DNA of 64,000 nt. Source: JBMDXB01 sp048594885. Lineage in GTDB: Bacteria; Acidobacteriota; Vicinamibacteria; Vicinamibacterales; 2-12-FULL-66-21. Numbering within the stretch: position 1 is the stretch's first letter; the number at the start of each line of letters is the position of its first letter. Made by a program: the position numbers and the translations under genes. The notes under the pieces are model-generated. The model was not told where the DNA came from. It was given only the letters and a program-made list of their open reading frames with translations, and made no database searches. Below, piece by piece: positions 1 to 8,680 of this stretch. The DNA lies in the NCBI GenBank assembly GCA_048594885.1, contig JBMDXB010000141.1, forward strand, positions 62,001 through 126,000. Direction: 5' to 3'.

Positions 1-76
1 TGGGGCCGCAAGGATAACACTGCCGTGGATGGCAGGTCAACACTAAGTCCAGCGTGCTCAACAATAAGCGGGTGGA

Positions 77-1846
77 TTACTGACGAGGCCAGGCGGCCTG
101 GACGAAGACGCGATGCTGCTCGCCCATATCGCGCGCGGCCGGCGTTACGATCGAACGCTCGCCGATCACGATTTTGCGCCCTTGCCGGATCGCCAAACGG
201 ACGTCTTCCTCGCATACGAAGTCGGCAGGTTTTGCCTGGTCTGACGCGGGGGGTGCAGGGTGCAGGGTGGCGGGTGCAGGGTGCAGGGTGCCGGGTGCAG
301 GGGGCACGGCGCCTCCACCGGGGGGCGTGTAGCCCCGCGACGCCAGGAAGTCGTCGATCCGCCGCGCCAGCGATTCGGCGGCGATGCCGGGTGGCGTCCG
401 CATTTCCGGTGCCTTCGGGAGTGCCCGCCCGTCCGCGGGATCAGCAGCGGGCTGCGCCTTGACGGCAGGCGCGGGATTGGTCTCGTAGGCGAGCCGCTTG
501 ATGTTCAGCAGGTGCAGCGGCGAGATGTTGTCCGACGTGATGTTGCCACCCCAGCCGCCGCATCCCAGCGTCATCGACGGATCGAGCCCCGTCGTCAGTC
601 CGATGGAGCCGAGGGTGGTCGGCGTGTTGACGACGATGCGGAACGCGGGCTTCTTGAGGCCGAACTCGAGAATGATCTTGTCGTCACGCGAGTGGATCGA
701 CATGGTGTGACCCATGCCGCCGTAGCGCAGGATCTGCTTGCAGCGCTCGCAGCCCTCCTTCCAGTCCGCGACGACGTAGAACGACAGCACCGGACAGAGC
801 TTCTCGATCGAGAGCGGATAGTCGCGGCCGACGCCGGCGAGCTCCGCCATGAGGACGCGCGTGCCGGACGGCGCCGCGATCCCCGCCTGCTGCGCGATGT
901 AGGTCGCGGGCTTGCCGACGAACGCGGGGTTCGGCAGCCGCTGCGGCGTCACGAGGACCTTCGCGAGCGTGTCGCTCTCGGCGGTGCTCATGAAGTAGCC
1001 GCCGTTGGCGGCGAACAGGCGCTTGACGTCGTCGGTCACCGGCGCGTCGCAGACGACCGAGTTCTCCGACGAGCAGAGCAGGCCGTTGTCGAACGTCTTG
1101 CCGCGAATGATGTCGGCGACGGCCTTTTGCAGGTCGGCGGAGCGCTCGATGTAGGCCGGCGCGTTGCCCGGTCCCACGCCGTACGCCGGCTTGCCGGCGC
1201 TGTAGGCGGCGCGCACCAGCCCCATGCCGCCGGTCGCGAGGATCACCGCGGTCTCGCGCGCCTTCATCAGCTCCTGCGTGCCCTCGAGCGACACGGTCGT
1301 CATGCAGGCGATGGCGCCATCGGGCGCGCCGGCGCGGCGCGCGGCGTCGGTCATGATGTCCGCCGTCCGCGTAATGCATCGCACAGCGGACGGATGCGGG
1401 CTGATGACGATGGGGCAGCGCGCCTTCAACGAAATCAGGATCTTGTAGATGGCCGTCGACGTCGGATTGGTCGACGGGACGATCGCGGCGACGACCCCGA
1501 ACGGCTCGGCGATCTCGACCACCTTGCGATCGTCGAGGCGGCGGATGACGCCGACCGTCTTCATCGGCCGGATGAACCGGTAGATCTTGTCCGATGAAAA
1601 GAGGTTCTTCTGGATCTTGTCCGCGACGACGCCGAAGCCGGTCTCCTCGTGCGCGAGGCGGGCCAGCGCTTCGGCGTGCGGCGTGACGGCGGCGGCCATG
1701 GCGTCGACGATGGCGTCGACCTGTTCCTGGGAGAACTCTGCGAGGACCGGTGCCACCTCCTTCGCGTGACGCACGAGCATCCTCGCTTCGGCGATGGAAG
1801 CAAGATCTCGATCGCGATCGGTCCCGGTCGCAGCAGCCTGAGCCAT
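77..1846 (-). CDS. Microcompartment CoA-acylating aldehyde dehydrogenase
   Basis: Aldehyde dehydrogenase of the EutE/PduP kind, expected to convert a toxic aldehyde to its acyl-CoA with NAD+ and CoA inside a bacterial microcompartment. The ALDH core spans about residues 15-455, with the likely catalytic Cys258 in NGLLCSSENS. Three additions follow the core. A short amphipathic helix at about 490-506 (ESLARRIDDFL) resembles an encapsulation peptide. A Pro/His-rich linker at 509-535 is encoded by GGTGCAG-type heptamer repeats. A 40-residue tail contains IVTPAARD, a pattern I associate with microcompartment accessory proteins. At 589 residues it is about 100 longer than simple ALDHs. ATG 1846 lies 18 bases after the shell gene, so the two are co-transcribed; the remaining locus lies left of the window. 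The substrate aldehyde cannot be told from this fragment. Confidence 0.88.
   Translation of the reverse strand: MAQAAATGTDRDRDLASIAEARMLVRHAKEVAPVLAEFSQEQVDAIVDAMAAAVTPHAEALARLAHEETGFGVVADKIQKNLFSSDKIYRFIRPMKTVGVIRRLDDRKVVEIAEPFGVVAAIVPSTNPTSTAIYKILISLKARCPIVISPHPSAVRCITRTADIMTDAARRAGAPDGAIACMTTVSLEGTQELMKARETAVILATGGMGLVRAAYSAGKPAYGVGPGNAPAYIERSADLQKAVADIIRGKTFDNGLLCSSENSVVCDAPVTDDVKRLFAANGGYFMSTAESDTLAKVLVTPQRLPNPAFVGKPATYIAQQAGIAAPSGTRVLMAELAGVGRDYPLSIEKLCPVLSFYVVADWKEGCERCKQILRYGGMGHTMSIHSRDDKIILEFGLKKPAFRIVVNTPTTLGSIGLTTGLDPSMTLGCGGWGGNITSDNISPLHLLNIKRLAYETNPAPAVKAQPAADPADGRALPKAPEMRTPPGIAAESLARRIDDFLASRGYTPPGGGAVPPAPGTLHPAPATLHPAPPASDQAKPADFVCEEDVRLAIRQGRKIVIGERSIVTPAARDMGEQHRVFVQAAWPRQ
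251..304. repeat. Heptamer GGTGCAG array inside a coding linker
   Basis: About seven degenerate units of GGTGCAG (with GGTGGCG and GGTGCCG variants) lie within the aldehyde dehydrogenase gene. Read on the coding strand they give the Pro/His linker that separates the enzyme core from its tail. This is the only 7-base array in the window that is fully inside a gene and free of stop codons. Confidence 0.8.
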
Positions 1847-1864
1847 GCGCGGTTCGCGAAGCGG

Positions 1865-2158
1865 TTACGACGCCTTGGCGTCCTTGACTTTCGGGAGGAT
1901 CTTCTCGACTTCCGTGTGCGGCCGCGGGATCACGTGGACCGACACCAGCTCACCGACGCGCCGCGCTGCTGCCGCGCCGGCGTCCGTCGCGGCTTTCACC
2001 GCGCCGACGTCGCCGCGCACCAGCACCGTCACGTACCCCGCGCCGATGTATTCCTTGCCGGCCAGAACGACGTTGGCGGCTTTCACCATCGCGTCGGCGG
2101 CCTCGATGGAACCGATCAGGCCCCGCGTTTCGACCATTCCGAGTGCTTCGAGAGACAT
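1865..2158 (-). CDS. BMC-H microcompartment shell protein
   Basis: A 97-residue single-domain shell protein of the PduA/EutM/CcmK type. These proteins form flat hexamers that tile the facets of the microcompartment, with a central pore for substrates. The protein opens with ALGMVETRGLIGSIEAADAM and continues with AANVVLAGKEYIGAGYVTVLVRGDV and a C-terminal ISVHVIPRP-like strand (VSVHVIPRPH), all characteristic of the family. Length matches the usual 90-100 residues. It is the first visible gene of an operon with the aldehyde dehydrogenase 18 bases downstream. It starts at ATG 2158; the upstream 100 bases are shared with the opposed lipoprotein gene and should hold both promoters. Confidence 0.93.
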   Translation of the reverse strand: MSLEALGMVETRGLIGSIEAADAMVKAANVVLAGKEYIGAGYVTVLVRGDVGAVKAATDAGAAAARRVGELVSVHVIPRPHTEVEKILPKVKDAKAS

Positions 2159-2260
2159 ATGCGTGTGAGGTTCCCGCGGAGCGTACCATATTGCGGTAAG
2201 TCGAACAACTGCAGTACCATCGCGGTTTCGTCCCGCCTGATGAAGGAGACCTTTTCAGCG

Positions 2261-3118
2261 ATGGCAAGCCGTGTGCGCGTCCTGGGTTTCGTTGTCCTCG
2301 CAGCAATCGCGAGCGCCTGCGGAGGAAGCAAGACCAACGAGCCGCCGGTCGCGACGCCGTCGCTGAAGATGGATCACGAGCGGGTGCCGATCGGCAGCCC
2401 GGTCAAGGTGACCTATTCGTTTCAGGTGGCCGACAACGCGAAGTTCGACGGCGACTACATCGTCTTCGTGCACGTGCTCGATCCGGACGGCGAGCAGTTG
2501 TGGACCGACGATCACCAGCCGTCCATCCCCACCTCGCAGTGGAAGCCGGGTCAGAAGGTCGAATACACACGGACCGTCTTCGTTCCCAACTACCCGTATA
2601 TCGGCGAAGCGCAGGTCCGCATGGGGCTGTACTCCGGCGAGAAGCGCCTGCCCCTGAATGGGCAGGAGGAGTCGCGGCGGGAATACCTGGTGGCGAAGTT
2701 CCAGCTCCTGCCGCAGTCGGAGAACATCTTCCTCATCTACAAGGAGGGCTGGCATCCGGCCGAGGTGTCCCAGAGCAACCCGACCGACGAGTGGCAATGG
2801 ACCAAGAAATCAGCCACGCTGTCGTTCAAGAATCCGAAGAAGGACGCGCGGTTCCATCTCGAATATGACGCCCGGACGGACCTGTTCACCCCGCCGCAGC
2901 AGGTCACGATTCGCCTCGGCCAGCACACGATCGCGTCGTTCCCGGCGGACTCCCGCGAGCGGTCGCTCCTGACATTTCCCATCACCGCCGCGCAGCTCGG
3001 CGACGGCGACATGGCGGAAATCGTCATCGACGTGGACCGGACCTTCACGCCGGGTGGCGGGGCGGATACGCGGGAGCTGGGCATCCGCGTCTTCCACGCG
3101 TTCGTCGATCCGCGGTGA
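2261..3118 (+). CDS. Lipoprotein of unknown function
   Basis: Predicted 285-residue lipoprotein. MASRVRVLGFVVLAAIASAC is a classic lipoprotein signal with the lipidated Cys at residue 20. The mature part is beta-rich, with a segment YIVFVHVLDPDGEQLW that resembles immunoglobulin-like folds, then ENIFLIYKEGWHPAE. No catalytic motif is visible and I do not recognise the family. ATG 2261 follows an AGGAG at 2244-2248; an in-frame ATG at 2240 would add MKETFSA and is less likely. It is divergent from the microcompartment operon and probably unrelated to it. The TGA stop is followed directly by a palindromic repeat element. Confidence 0.75.
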   Translation: MASRVRVLGFVVLAAIASACGGSKTNEPPVATPSLKMDHERVPIGSPVKVTYSFQVADNAKFDGDYIVFVHVLDPDGEQLWTDDHQPSIPTSQWKPGQKVEYTRTVFVPNYPYIGEAQVRMGLYSGEKRLPLNGQEESRREYLVAKFQLLPQSENIFLIYKEGWHPAEVSQSNPTDEWQWTKKSATLSFKNPKKDARFHLEYDARTDLFTPPQQVTIRLGQHTIASFPADSRERSLLTFPITAAQLGDGDMAEIVIDVDRTFTPGGGADTRELGIRVFHAFVDPR

Positions 3119-3178
3119 GCCCGGCGGGGCAAGCCCCGCCCCTACGACGTAGGGCCCGGCCTTGGCCGGGCCTTCTGC
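3119..3178. repeat. Palindromic repeat element, CGTAGGGGC family
   Basis: Two adjoining hairpins, GGCGGGGCAAGCCCCGCC and GGCCCGGCCTTGGCCGGGCC, joined by CCTACGACGTAGGG. It begins on the base after the lipoprotein stop codon. The same architecture recurs at 18147, 26661, 39011, 41609 and 53175. Confidence 0.8.
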
Positions 3179-3192
3179 CAGCCATTCGCACG

Positions 3193-3223
3193 GTTCAGAC
3201 GTCAACACGGAATACGTCTGAAC
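3193..3223. terminator. Hairpin GTTCAGACGT / ACGTCTGAAC
   Basis: Perfect 10-base inverted repeat with an 11-base loop, followed by a GC-rich second stem. There is no T-run, so it is a weak candidate for a factor-independent terminator. It lies between the lipoprotein and the transglycosylase and could equally be an operator. Confidence 0.35.
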
Positions 3224-3307
3224 GGGCCCCGGGAGCCCGTTCTGCGCAGCTCGACTGTAGTGTTTCTGGACAGCTCCCGATACCAGATGTTAGGATGGAC
3301 GCCTTAC

Positions 3308-3982
3308 ATGAAACTGAAGGGTAGTGTGGTGGTGGCGGCGGCAACGTGCGCTCTCGGGCTTACGGCTGCGCCAGCCGCCGCGGATATCGTCTTTTTGACC
3401 TCGCAGCGCACCCTGTCCGTCAAGTCCCACCGGTATGACGGCGAGTCCGTGATCCTGACCCTGAGGAGCGGCGCCGAGGTGACCTGCGACAAGTCCCTTA
3501 TCGAGAAGATCGTTCCGGACGAAGTGCCGTACCCGGAGCCCGAGCCGGCGAAGGTGGACCAGCAGGCCGGCGAGGCGCAGGCGAGCCACGGTGTGCTGAA
3601 GGCCACGCCCTACGGCGAGATCATCTCGGCTGTGTCGGAAGCGCACGGCGTGGACCCGTTGCTGGTCCGTGCGCTTATCCAGGTCGAATCGGGTTACCGT
3701 CCCAAAGCGCGCTCGCGAAAGGGCGCCATGGGGCTGATGCAACTGATGCCGTCGACGGCACGCGAATACAAGGTCCGCAACGCGTTCGACCCGAAGGCGA
3801 ATATCGAGGCCGGCATCAAGCACCTGAAGTCCCTGCTCGACCGGTTCAGCGGCGACGTCAAGCTGAGTCTGGCCGCCTACAACGCCGGTGAGGGCGCGGT
3901 GAGAAAGTTCAACGGCGTTCCGCCGTACCGGGAAACCCGCAACTATGTGTCGCGGATCCTGCAGATCGCTGGGTTGAACTAA
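3308..3982 (+). CDS. Lytic transglycosylase, SLT family
   Basis: Periplasmic enzyme expected to cleave the MurNAc-GlcNAc bond of peptidoglycan, leaving 1,6-anhydro-MurNAc ends. The signal peptide MKLKGSVVVAAATCALGLTA ends near AAPAAA. The C-terminal SLT domain (about residues 105-224) has the catalytic Glu in QVESGYRPKARS, then GAMGLMQLMPSTA and LAAYNAGEGAV, all hallmarks of the family. The N-terminal 80 residues carry a short region that may bind the wall or a partner. I chose ATG 3308 over the in-frame ATG 3260 because it puts the signal peptide at the N-terminus. It stands alone upstream of the secretion operon, and such enzymes often open the wall for secretion or pilus machines, which is inference here. 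Confidence 0.9.
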   Translation: MKLKGSVVVAAATCALGLTAAPAAADIVFLTSQRTLSVKSHRYDGESVILTLRSGAEVTCDKSLIEKIVPDEVPYPEPEPAKVDQQAGEAQASHGVLKATPYGEIISAVSEAHGVDPLLVRALIQVESGYRPKARSRKGAMGLMQLMPSTAREYKVRNAFDPKANIEAGIKHLKSLLDRFSGDVKLSLAAYNAGEGAVRKFNGVPPYRETRNYVSRILQIAGLN

Positions 3983-4033
3983 TTCCCCAGCCATTCCTCC
4001 AGACCCCCTGTCTAACCGCTATACATGGCACCC

Positions 4034-4095
4034 GTCCATGCAGATGGGGTGTTATATAATTCGCGCCGTAGCGCTGCCGATAATGTCCATGCAGA
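4034..4095 (+). promoter_or_regulatory. Candidate promoter flanked by direct repeats
   Basis: A TATAAT hexamer at 4055-4060 (with an extended TG at 4050-4051) lies upstream of pilC. An exact 11-base direct repeat, GTCCATGCAGA, flanks it at 4034-4044 and 4085-4095. The copies are 51 bases apart, close to five helical turns, as expected for two bound regulator dimers on one DNA face. No good -35 hexamer is seen, which fits activator dependence. Confidence 0.45.
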
Positions 4096-4140
4096 CAAGA
4101 TTTTGCGGGAACGCCGGCGGCCCTCGTCGGACGTAAAGGC

Positions 4141-5349
4141 ATGGAATTCCGCTGCAGGCTCGGCACACCGGGCGGCGAAATCATCGAGGGCGTCTACATC
4201 GCCGACAGCGAGGCGCGCCTCAGGCTCGAGTTCGAGGAAAAGGGTCTGTACGTCTTGGCCATTCAACGGGCCGGACGCCTGGCCCTTGGCGGCATAGCCC
4301 TCCCGCACCGAACGCGGGTTCCTGCCCGCGAGTTCATGGTCTTCAACCAGGAGCTCGCGACGCTGCTCAAGGCCGGCATGCCGCTCGTCCAGTCGCTCGA
4401 CATCTTGCGGCGCCGGGTCAGCAACCCGGTTTTCAAGACGGTGCTCGACGACGTGTACGATCGGGTCAGAGGGGGCAGCTCGCTCTCCGAAGCGTTCGAG
4501 GCACACGGCTCGCTGTTCCCCGGTGTCTACACCGCGTCCCTGATGGCGGGCGAGAAGAGCGGCAACCTGGAACAGGTCATCCGCCGCTACGTGGCCTACG
4601 TCAAGGTCGTGACGACGGTGAAGCGCAAGACGGTCTCGGCCCTCGTCTACCCGGCCATCCTCCTCGTCCTCTCCTGCATCGTCGTGGCGATCATCGTGCT
4701 GCGGGTCGTGCCGGAGTTCGCCGCGTTCTACGCGATGGCCAAGGAGGAGCTGCCGCTGTCGACGCAAATGATCGTGGCGATTTCGAACTTCGCGATCGGA
4801 TACTTCAGCATGCTCGTGCTGACGATCGTGACGGCCGTCGCTGCTGCCTGGGCGTGGCTGCGGCGCTCCGGCAATCGGCTGCGGCTGGATCGGCGGCTGC
4901 TCGACGTGCCGGCGCTCGGACCGATCGCGCGCAAGTTCTCGACGTCACAGGCGGCGCGCACGCTGGCGACGCTGCTCGGCGGCGGCATCCCGCTCGTCAA
5001 CGCCATTGACGTCGCGGCCCGATCGATTCAGAACCAGTATCTCGCCCACGTGCTGCAGGTCGCCGGGCAGCAGGTGCGCGAGGGACGCTCGCTGGCGGCG
5101 GCGATCGGCGACAGCGGTGCGTTTCCGGACGTCGCGATCAAGATGGTGGAAGTCGGCGAATCGACCGGTGCGCTGCAGGAGATGCTGAACAGCCTGGCGG
5201 ACTTCTATGACGAGGAGATCGAGACCAGCCTCGCGCGGTTCGTCACGCTGGTCGAGCCGACGCTGCTGGTGATCATGGGGCTCGTCATCGCGAGCCTGCT
5301 GCTGTCGCTCTACATGCCGCTGTTCCAGATGTCGAACGCGCTCGGTTAG
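4141..5349 (+). CDS. pilC: PilC/GspF inner-membrane platform protein
   Basis: Polytopic platform protein that couples the cytoplasmic assembly ATPase to pilin polymerisation in type IV pili and type II secretion. The 402 residues hold the two tandem GspF domains (about 65-190 and 270-392) separated by membrane segments around residues 165-190 and 215-240, with a last one near 375-395. Conserved segments include FNQELATLLKAGMPLVQSLDIL and its second copy FSTSQAARTLATLLGGGIPL, and VKMVEVGE-like IKMVEVGESTGAL. It is the first gene of the operon; pilB follows 12 bases later. The start at ATG 4141 gives the usual N-terminal length. Confidence 0.93.
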   Translation: MEFRCRLGTPGGEIIEGVYIADSEARLRLEFEEKGLYVLAIQRAGRLALGGIALPHRTRVPAREFMVFNQELATLLKAGMPLVQSLDILRRRVSNPVFKTVLDDVYDRVRGGSSLSEAFEAHGSLFPGVYTASLMAGEKSGNLEQVIRRYVAYVKVVTTVKRKTVSALVYPAILLVLSCIVVAIIVLRVVPEFAAFYAMAKEELPLSTQMIVAISNFAIGYFSMLVLTIVTAVAAAWAWLRRSGNRLRLDRRLLDVPALGPIARKFSTSQAARTLATLLGGGIPLVNAIDVAARSIQNQYLAHVLQVAGQQVREGRSLAAAIGDSGAFPDVAIKMVEVGESTGALQEMLNSLADFYDEEIETSLARFVTLVEPTLLVIMGLVIASLLLSLYMPLFQMSNALG

Positions 5350-5361
5350 CCCTGGGGTGTT

Positions 5362-7023
5362 ATGAACGGGAAGCCTTCGTCAACGGTAAACGGACACGAT
5401 GCGGACCTCTACGTCGGGATGACGGAGCCGACCGCGGTCGACCACGCGGCCGAAACGGCGCACGCGCGGCGGCTGGCCGAGCGCTACCGGCTCGAGTTCG
5501 TCGACCTCGCGCAGTTCAGCATCGACCACGATCTGTTTCGCTCGATCCCCGCGGATCTGATGCTGCGCTACAGCTTCGTGCCGTATCGCCGCGAAGGCAA
5601 CGCGCTCGTCATCGTCGTGTCCGATCCGACGGATCTGCCGATGATCGACGAGCTCGCCGTGCTGCTGGCGACGCCGATCAAAGTCACGGTCGGCACGCCT
5701 TCGGCGATCCACGCGATCCTGAAGAAGAGCGAGAGCTCGACGCGCGTCCTCGAGGAGGCCACCGAGAGCTTCCAGATGCAGATCCTGCGCGAGGACGAAA
5801 CGGGAGAGGATCAGCTCACCGTCGAGAAGCTGACCGCGGACTCGAGCCCGGTCATCCGCCTGGTCGACACGACGATCTATACGGCCATCCAGCGGCGCGC
5901 GAGCGACATCCACATCGAGACGCAGGACGATGCGGTGCACGTGAAATACCGGATCGACGGCGTGCTGCAGCCGGCGATGCGGCCGATCGACAAGCGCTTC
6001 CACAGCACGATCATCTCGCGCATCAAGGTCATGGCGGAACTCGACATCGCCGAGAAGCGCGTGCCGCAGGACGGCCGCTTCAAGATGCGCATGCCGGGCA
6101 AGACGATCGACTTCCGCGTCTCGGTGATGCCGAGCGTCCACGGCGAGGACGCCGTCATCCGCATCCTGGACAAGGAGTCGATCAGCGAGCAGTTCCACGA
6201 GCTGCGGCTCGACATCCTCGGCTTTCCGGACGACGAGCTGCGCCGCTTCCGCAAGTACATCGCCGAGCCCTACGGCATGGTGCTCGTCACCGGGCCGACG
6301 GGCAGCGGCAAGACGACGACGCTCTACGCGGCGCTGTCCGAGATCAAGTCGATCGAGGACAAGATCATCACGATCGAGGATCCCGTCGAATATCAGCTGC
6401 GCGGCATCACGCAGATCCCCATCAACGAGAAGAAGGGGCTGACGTTCGCACGCGGCCTGCGATCGATCCTGCGGCACGACCCCGACAAGATCATGGTCGG
6501 CGAGATCCGCGACTCGGAGACCGCGCAGATCGCGATCAACTCGGCGCTGACGGGTCACCTCGTGTTCACGACCGTCCACGCCAACAACGTGCTCGACGTG
6601 CTCGGCCGCTTCCTGAACATGGGGGTCGAGGCCTACCAGTTCGTGTCGGCGCTGAACTGCGTGCTGGCGCAGCGGCTCGTGCGCAACATCTGTTCGCACT
6701 GCAAGCGGCCGGCGAAGGTGACGCGGCAGCAGCTCGAAGAGGCGGCCCTCGATCCGGCGCTCGAATTCAGCGGCAAGTTCTTCGAAGGCGCCGGCTGCAT
6801 CGAGTGCGGCGGCACGGGTTACAAAGGACGCACCGCGATCTGCGAGCTGCTCGACCTCACCGACAGCATTCGCGAGCTGATTCTCGCCAAGCGGCCGACG
6901 TCGGAAATCAAGAAGGCCGCGCGCGAGGAAGGCATGCGCTTCCTCCGCGAATCGGCCGTCGAGCAGGTACTCCGCGGCGGGACGACGCTGCGCGAGATCA
7001 ACAAGGTGACGTTCGTCGAATGA
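5362..7023 (+). CDS. pilB: PilB/GspE assembly ATPase
   Basis: Hexameric ATPase that powers pilus or pseudopilus extension. Residues 1-150 form the N-terminal MshEN/T2SSE-N region that binds the platform complex. Walker A is GPTGSGK at 311-317, followed by the Asp box ITIEDPVEYQ, the Walker B region DKIMVGEIRD and the His box TGHLVFTTVHAN. A tetracysteine zinc motif is complete (Cys444, Cys447, Cys479, Cys482), which marks PilB/GspE extension motors rather than PilT retraction motors. No pilT lies nearby, which favours a secretion-type machine or a pilus whose retraction ATPase is elsewhere. Its TGA overlaps the next start in ATGA. Confidence 0.94.
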   Translation: MNGKPSSTVNGHDADLYVGMTEPTAVDHAAETAHARRLAERYRLEFVDLAQFSIDHDLFRSIPADLMLRYSFVPYRREGNALVIVVSDPTDLPMIDELAVLLATPIKVTVGTPSAIHAILKKSESSTRVLEEATESFQMQILREDETGEDQLTVEKLTADSSPVIRLVDTTIYTAIQRRASDIHIETQDDAVHVKYRIDGVLQPAMRPIDKRFHSTIISRIKVMAELDIAEKRVPQDGRFKMRMPGKTIDFRVSVMPSVHGEDAVIRILDKESISEQFHELRLDILGFPDDELRRFRKYIAEPYGMVLVTGPTGSGKTTTLYAALSEIKSIEDKIITIEDPVEYQLRGITQIPINEKKGLTFARGLRSILRHDPDKIMVGEIRDSETAQIAINSALTGHLVFTTVHANNVLDVLGRFLNMGVEAYQFVSALNCVLAQRLVRNICSHCKRPAKVTRQQLEEAALDPALEFSGKFFEGAGCIECGGTGYKGRTAICELLDLTDSIRELILAKRPTSEIKKAAREEGMRFLRESAVEQVLRGGTTLREINKVTFVE

Positions 7024-8021
7024 GCATGCCCGATCGCACGCGCTCGCGTCTGCCGCGCTGGCTTGCCAGCCCGCCGCCCTCGGCGGCGATCGAAATCACG
7101 TCCCGTCGCGTGACGGCCGTGACGATGGCGAAGCACGGCGGCGCGCAGGTGCTGACCGGGCATGCGTCGGTGCAGCTTCCGGAGGGAGCGGTCGAGGCCG
7201 CGCTGAACGCGCCGAACGTGCACGACGCGCAGGCGCTCGGCGGTGCCATCAAGACGGCACTCGAGAACCTGTCGCCGCGGCCGCGCCGCGCCGCGCTCGT
7301 GCTTCCGGACACGGTGGCCAAGGTGTCGCTGCTGCGGTTCGAGAAGATTCCGCCGCGCACGCAGGACCTCGAGCAGCTCGTGCGGTGGCAGGTGCGGAAG
7401 TCGGCGCCGTTCCGGATCGAGGACGCGCAGGTAGCGTTCATTCCGTCGATCCCCTTCCCGGACGGCGGGCGCGAGTTCCTCGTCAGCATCGCGCGTCGCG
7501 ACATCGTCGAGTCGTACGAGAAGGCGTGCGCCGCCGCGGGCGTCTACGCCGGGCTCGTCGATCTCGCCAGCTTCAACGTGATCAATCTGGTGAGTGCCGC
7601 GCAGCCGCCGGTGCCGGGTGACTGGCTGCTGGTCCACGTCGCCGCCGACTACGCGACACTGGCCGTCGTGCGCGACGGCCATGTGATCTTCTTCCGGAAC
7701 CGCGCGACGTCCGAAGACGACGATCTCGCGGACCTCGTGCATCAGACGGCGATGTATCACGAGGATCGGCTGGGCGGTGGCAGATTCGGCCGGATCGCTC
7801 TGGCGGGCGCATCCGTCCGTGGCTCCGATCGCGCCGAGCGTCTGCGGCGGCAGGTGGAGGAACGGATCGGGATGCGTGCGGAGCCCGTAACGCTTGGCAA
7901 CGCGGCGGTGTTGCGCGAGCGGATCCAGATCTCGCAGGAACTCGTCGATACCATCGCGCCCGCCGTCGGCATTCTCCTCCGGGAGCGCGCCCCATCGCGC
8001 GGGGCGGAGCGGGTGGCGTAG
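7020..8021 (+). CDS. pilM: PilM-like actin-fold assembly protein
   Basis: Cytoplasmic actin-fold protein that forms the inner ring of the PilM-PilN-PilO alignment complex; type II systems merge the equivalent into GspL. The 333 residues contain the PilM-typical stretch RFEKIPPRTQDLEQLVRWQVRKSAPF and a later HQTAMYHEDRLGGGRFGRIALAGASV. ATG 7020 overlaps the pilB stop (ATGA), so the two are translationally coupled; a second ATG at 7026 is possible. It overlaps pilN by one base. The assignment rests on the conserved motif and gene order. Confidence 0.82.
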   Translation: MSMPDRTRSRLPRWLASPPPSAAIEITSRRVTAVTMAKHGGAQVLTGHASVQLPEGAVEAALNAPNVHDAQALGGAIKTALENLSPRPRRAALVLPDTVAKVSLLRFEKIPPRTQDLEQLVRWQVRKSAPFRIEDAQVAFIPSIPFPDGGREFLVSIARRDIVESYEKACAAAGVYAGLVDLASFNVINLVSAAQPPVPGDWLLVHVAADYATLAVVRDGHVIFFRNRATSEDDDLADLVHQTAMYHEDRLGGGRFGRIALAGASVRGSDRAERLRRQVEERIGMRAEPVTLGNAAVLRERIQISQELVDTIAPAVGILLRERAPSRGAERVA

Positions 8022-8680
8022 TGCTCAGGACGAACCTTTCCACTCGCCCGTTCTACAACGAGCGCGCCGTGCATTTCGTCCTCGGCATCGCCGCGCTGGC
8101 GATCCTCGCGCTCACCATCGTCAACGTCACGCGCGTCATCGCACTGTCGCGGCAGAAGACCGAGCTGTCGTCGCGCATGGCGCAGGACGAGGCGGAGGCC
8201 GAGCGGCTGCGCACAGAGGCCGCAGCCATCCGGCGCGGCATCGACAAGGAGGAACTGCAGGTCGTCGCCGCGGCGGCCCGTGAGGCGAACGGCCTCATCG
8301 ACCAGCGCACGTTCTCCTGGACGGCGTTCTTCAACTACATCGAGGACACGCTGCCGCCCGACGTCATGCTGATTGCCGTCCGGCCGTCGGCGAGAAACCA
8401 GCAGACGATCGTCGAGATGACCGTGCTGGCGCGGCGCGTCGAGGACATCGCGGAGTTTACCGAGAAGCTCGAAGCGACCGCCGCGTTCGAGAACGTGCTG
8501 CCGACGCACACCGACACGACGGAACAGGGACTCCAGCGTTCGCAACTGTTCAGCGTCTACACGGGGCCCGGCGCCGCCGAAGCGCTGGAAGCGGCCTCCG
8601 CCGATGAACCGGCAGCGACCGCCCCGGCTGCACAAGACCCAACCAAGCCGGCTGCGCAGCCGTCAGGAGACAGGAAATGA
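8021..8680 (+). CDS. pilN: PilN-like assembly protein
   Basis: Bitopic inner-membrane protein that binds PilM through its N-terminal tail. The opening MLRTNLSTRPFYNERAV matches the INLxPxR-like PilN tail that docks into PilM. One membrane helix runs at about residues 18-38, followed by a coiled coil (about 40-95) and a small alpha/beta periplasmic domain. The C-terminal 40 residues are Ala/Pro-rich and poorly conserved in style. It starts at GTG 8021 inside the preceding TAG (TAGTG), and ends by overlapping the next ATG. Confidence 0.82.
   Translation: MLRTNLSTRPFYNERAVHFVLGIAALAILALTIVNVTRVIALSRQKTELSSRMAQDEAEAERLRTEAAAIRRGIDKEELQVVAAAAREANGLIDQRTFSWTAFFNYIEDTLPPDVMLIAVRPSARNQQTIVEMTVLARRVEDIAEFTEKLEATAAFENVLPTHTDTTEQGLQRSQLFSVYTGPGAAEALEAASADEPAATAPAAQDPTKPAAQPSGDRK

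Noticed and set aside
1649..2260. N-terminal extension of the lipoprotein frame back to 1649
   Set aside because: This part is antisense to the shell protein and aldehyde dehydrogenase genes. The lipoprotein signal begins only at 2261.
4026..4042. Possible sigma-54 promoter (TGGCAC then ATGCA)
   Set aside because: GG and GC are separated by 11 bases instead of the required 10, and the TATAAT nearby is a better promoter.
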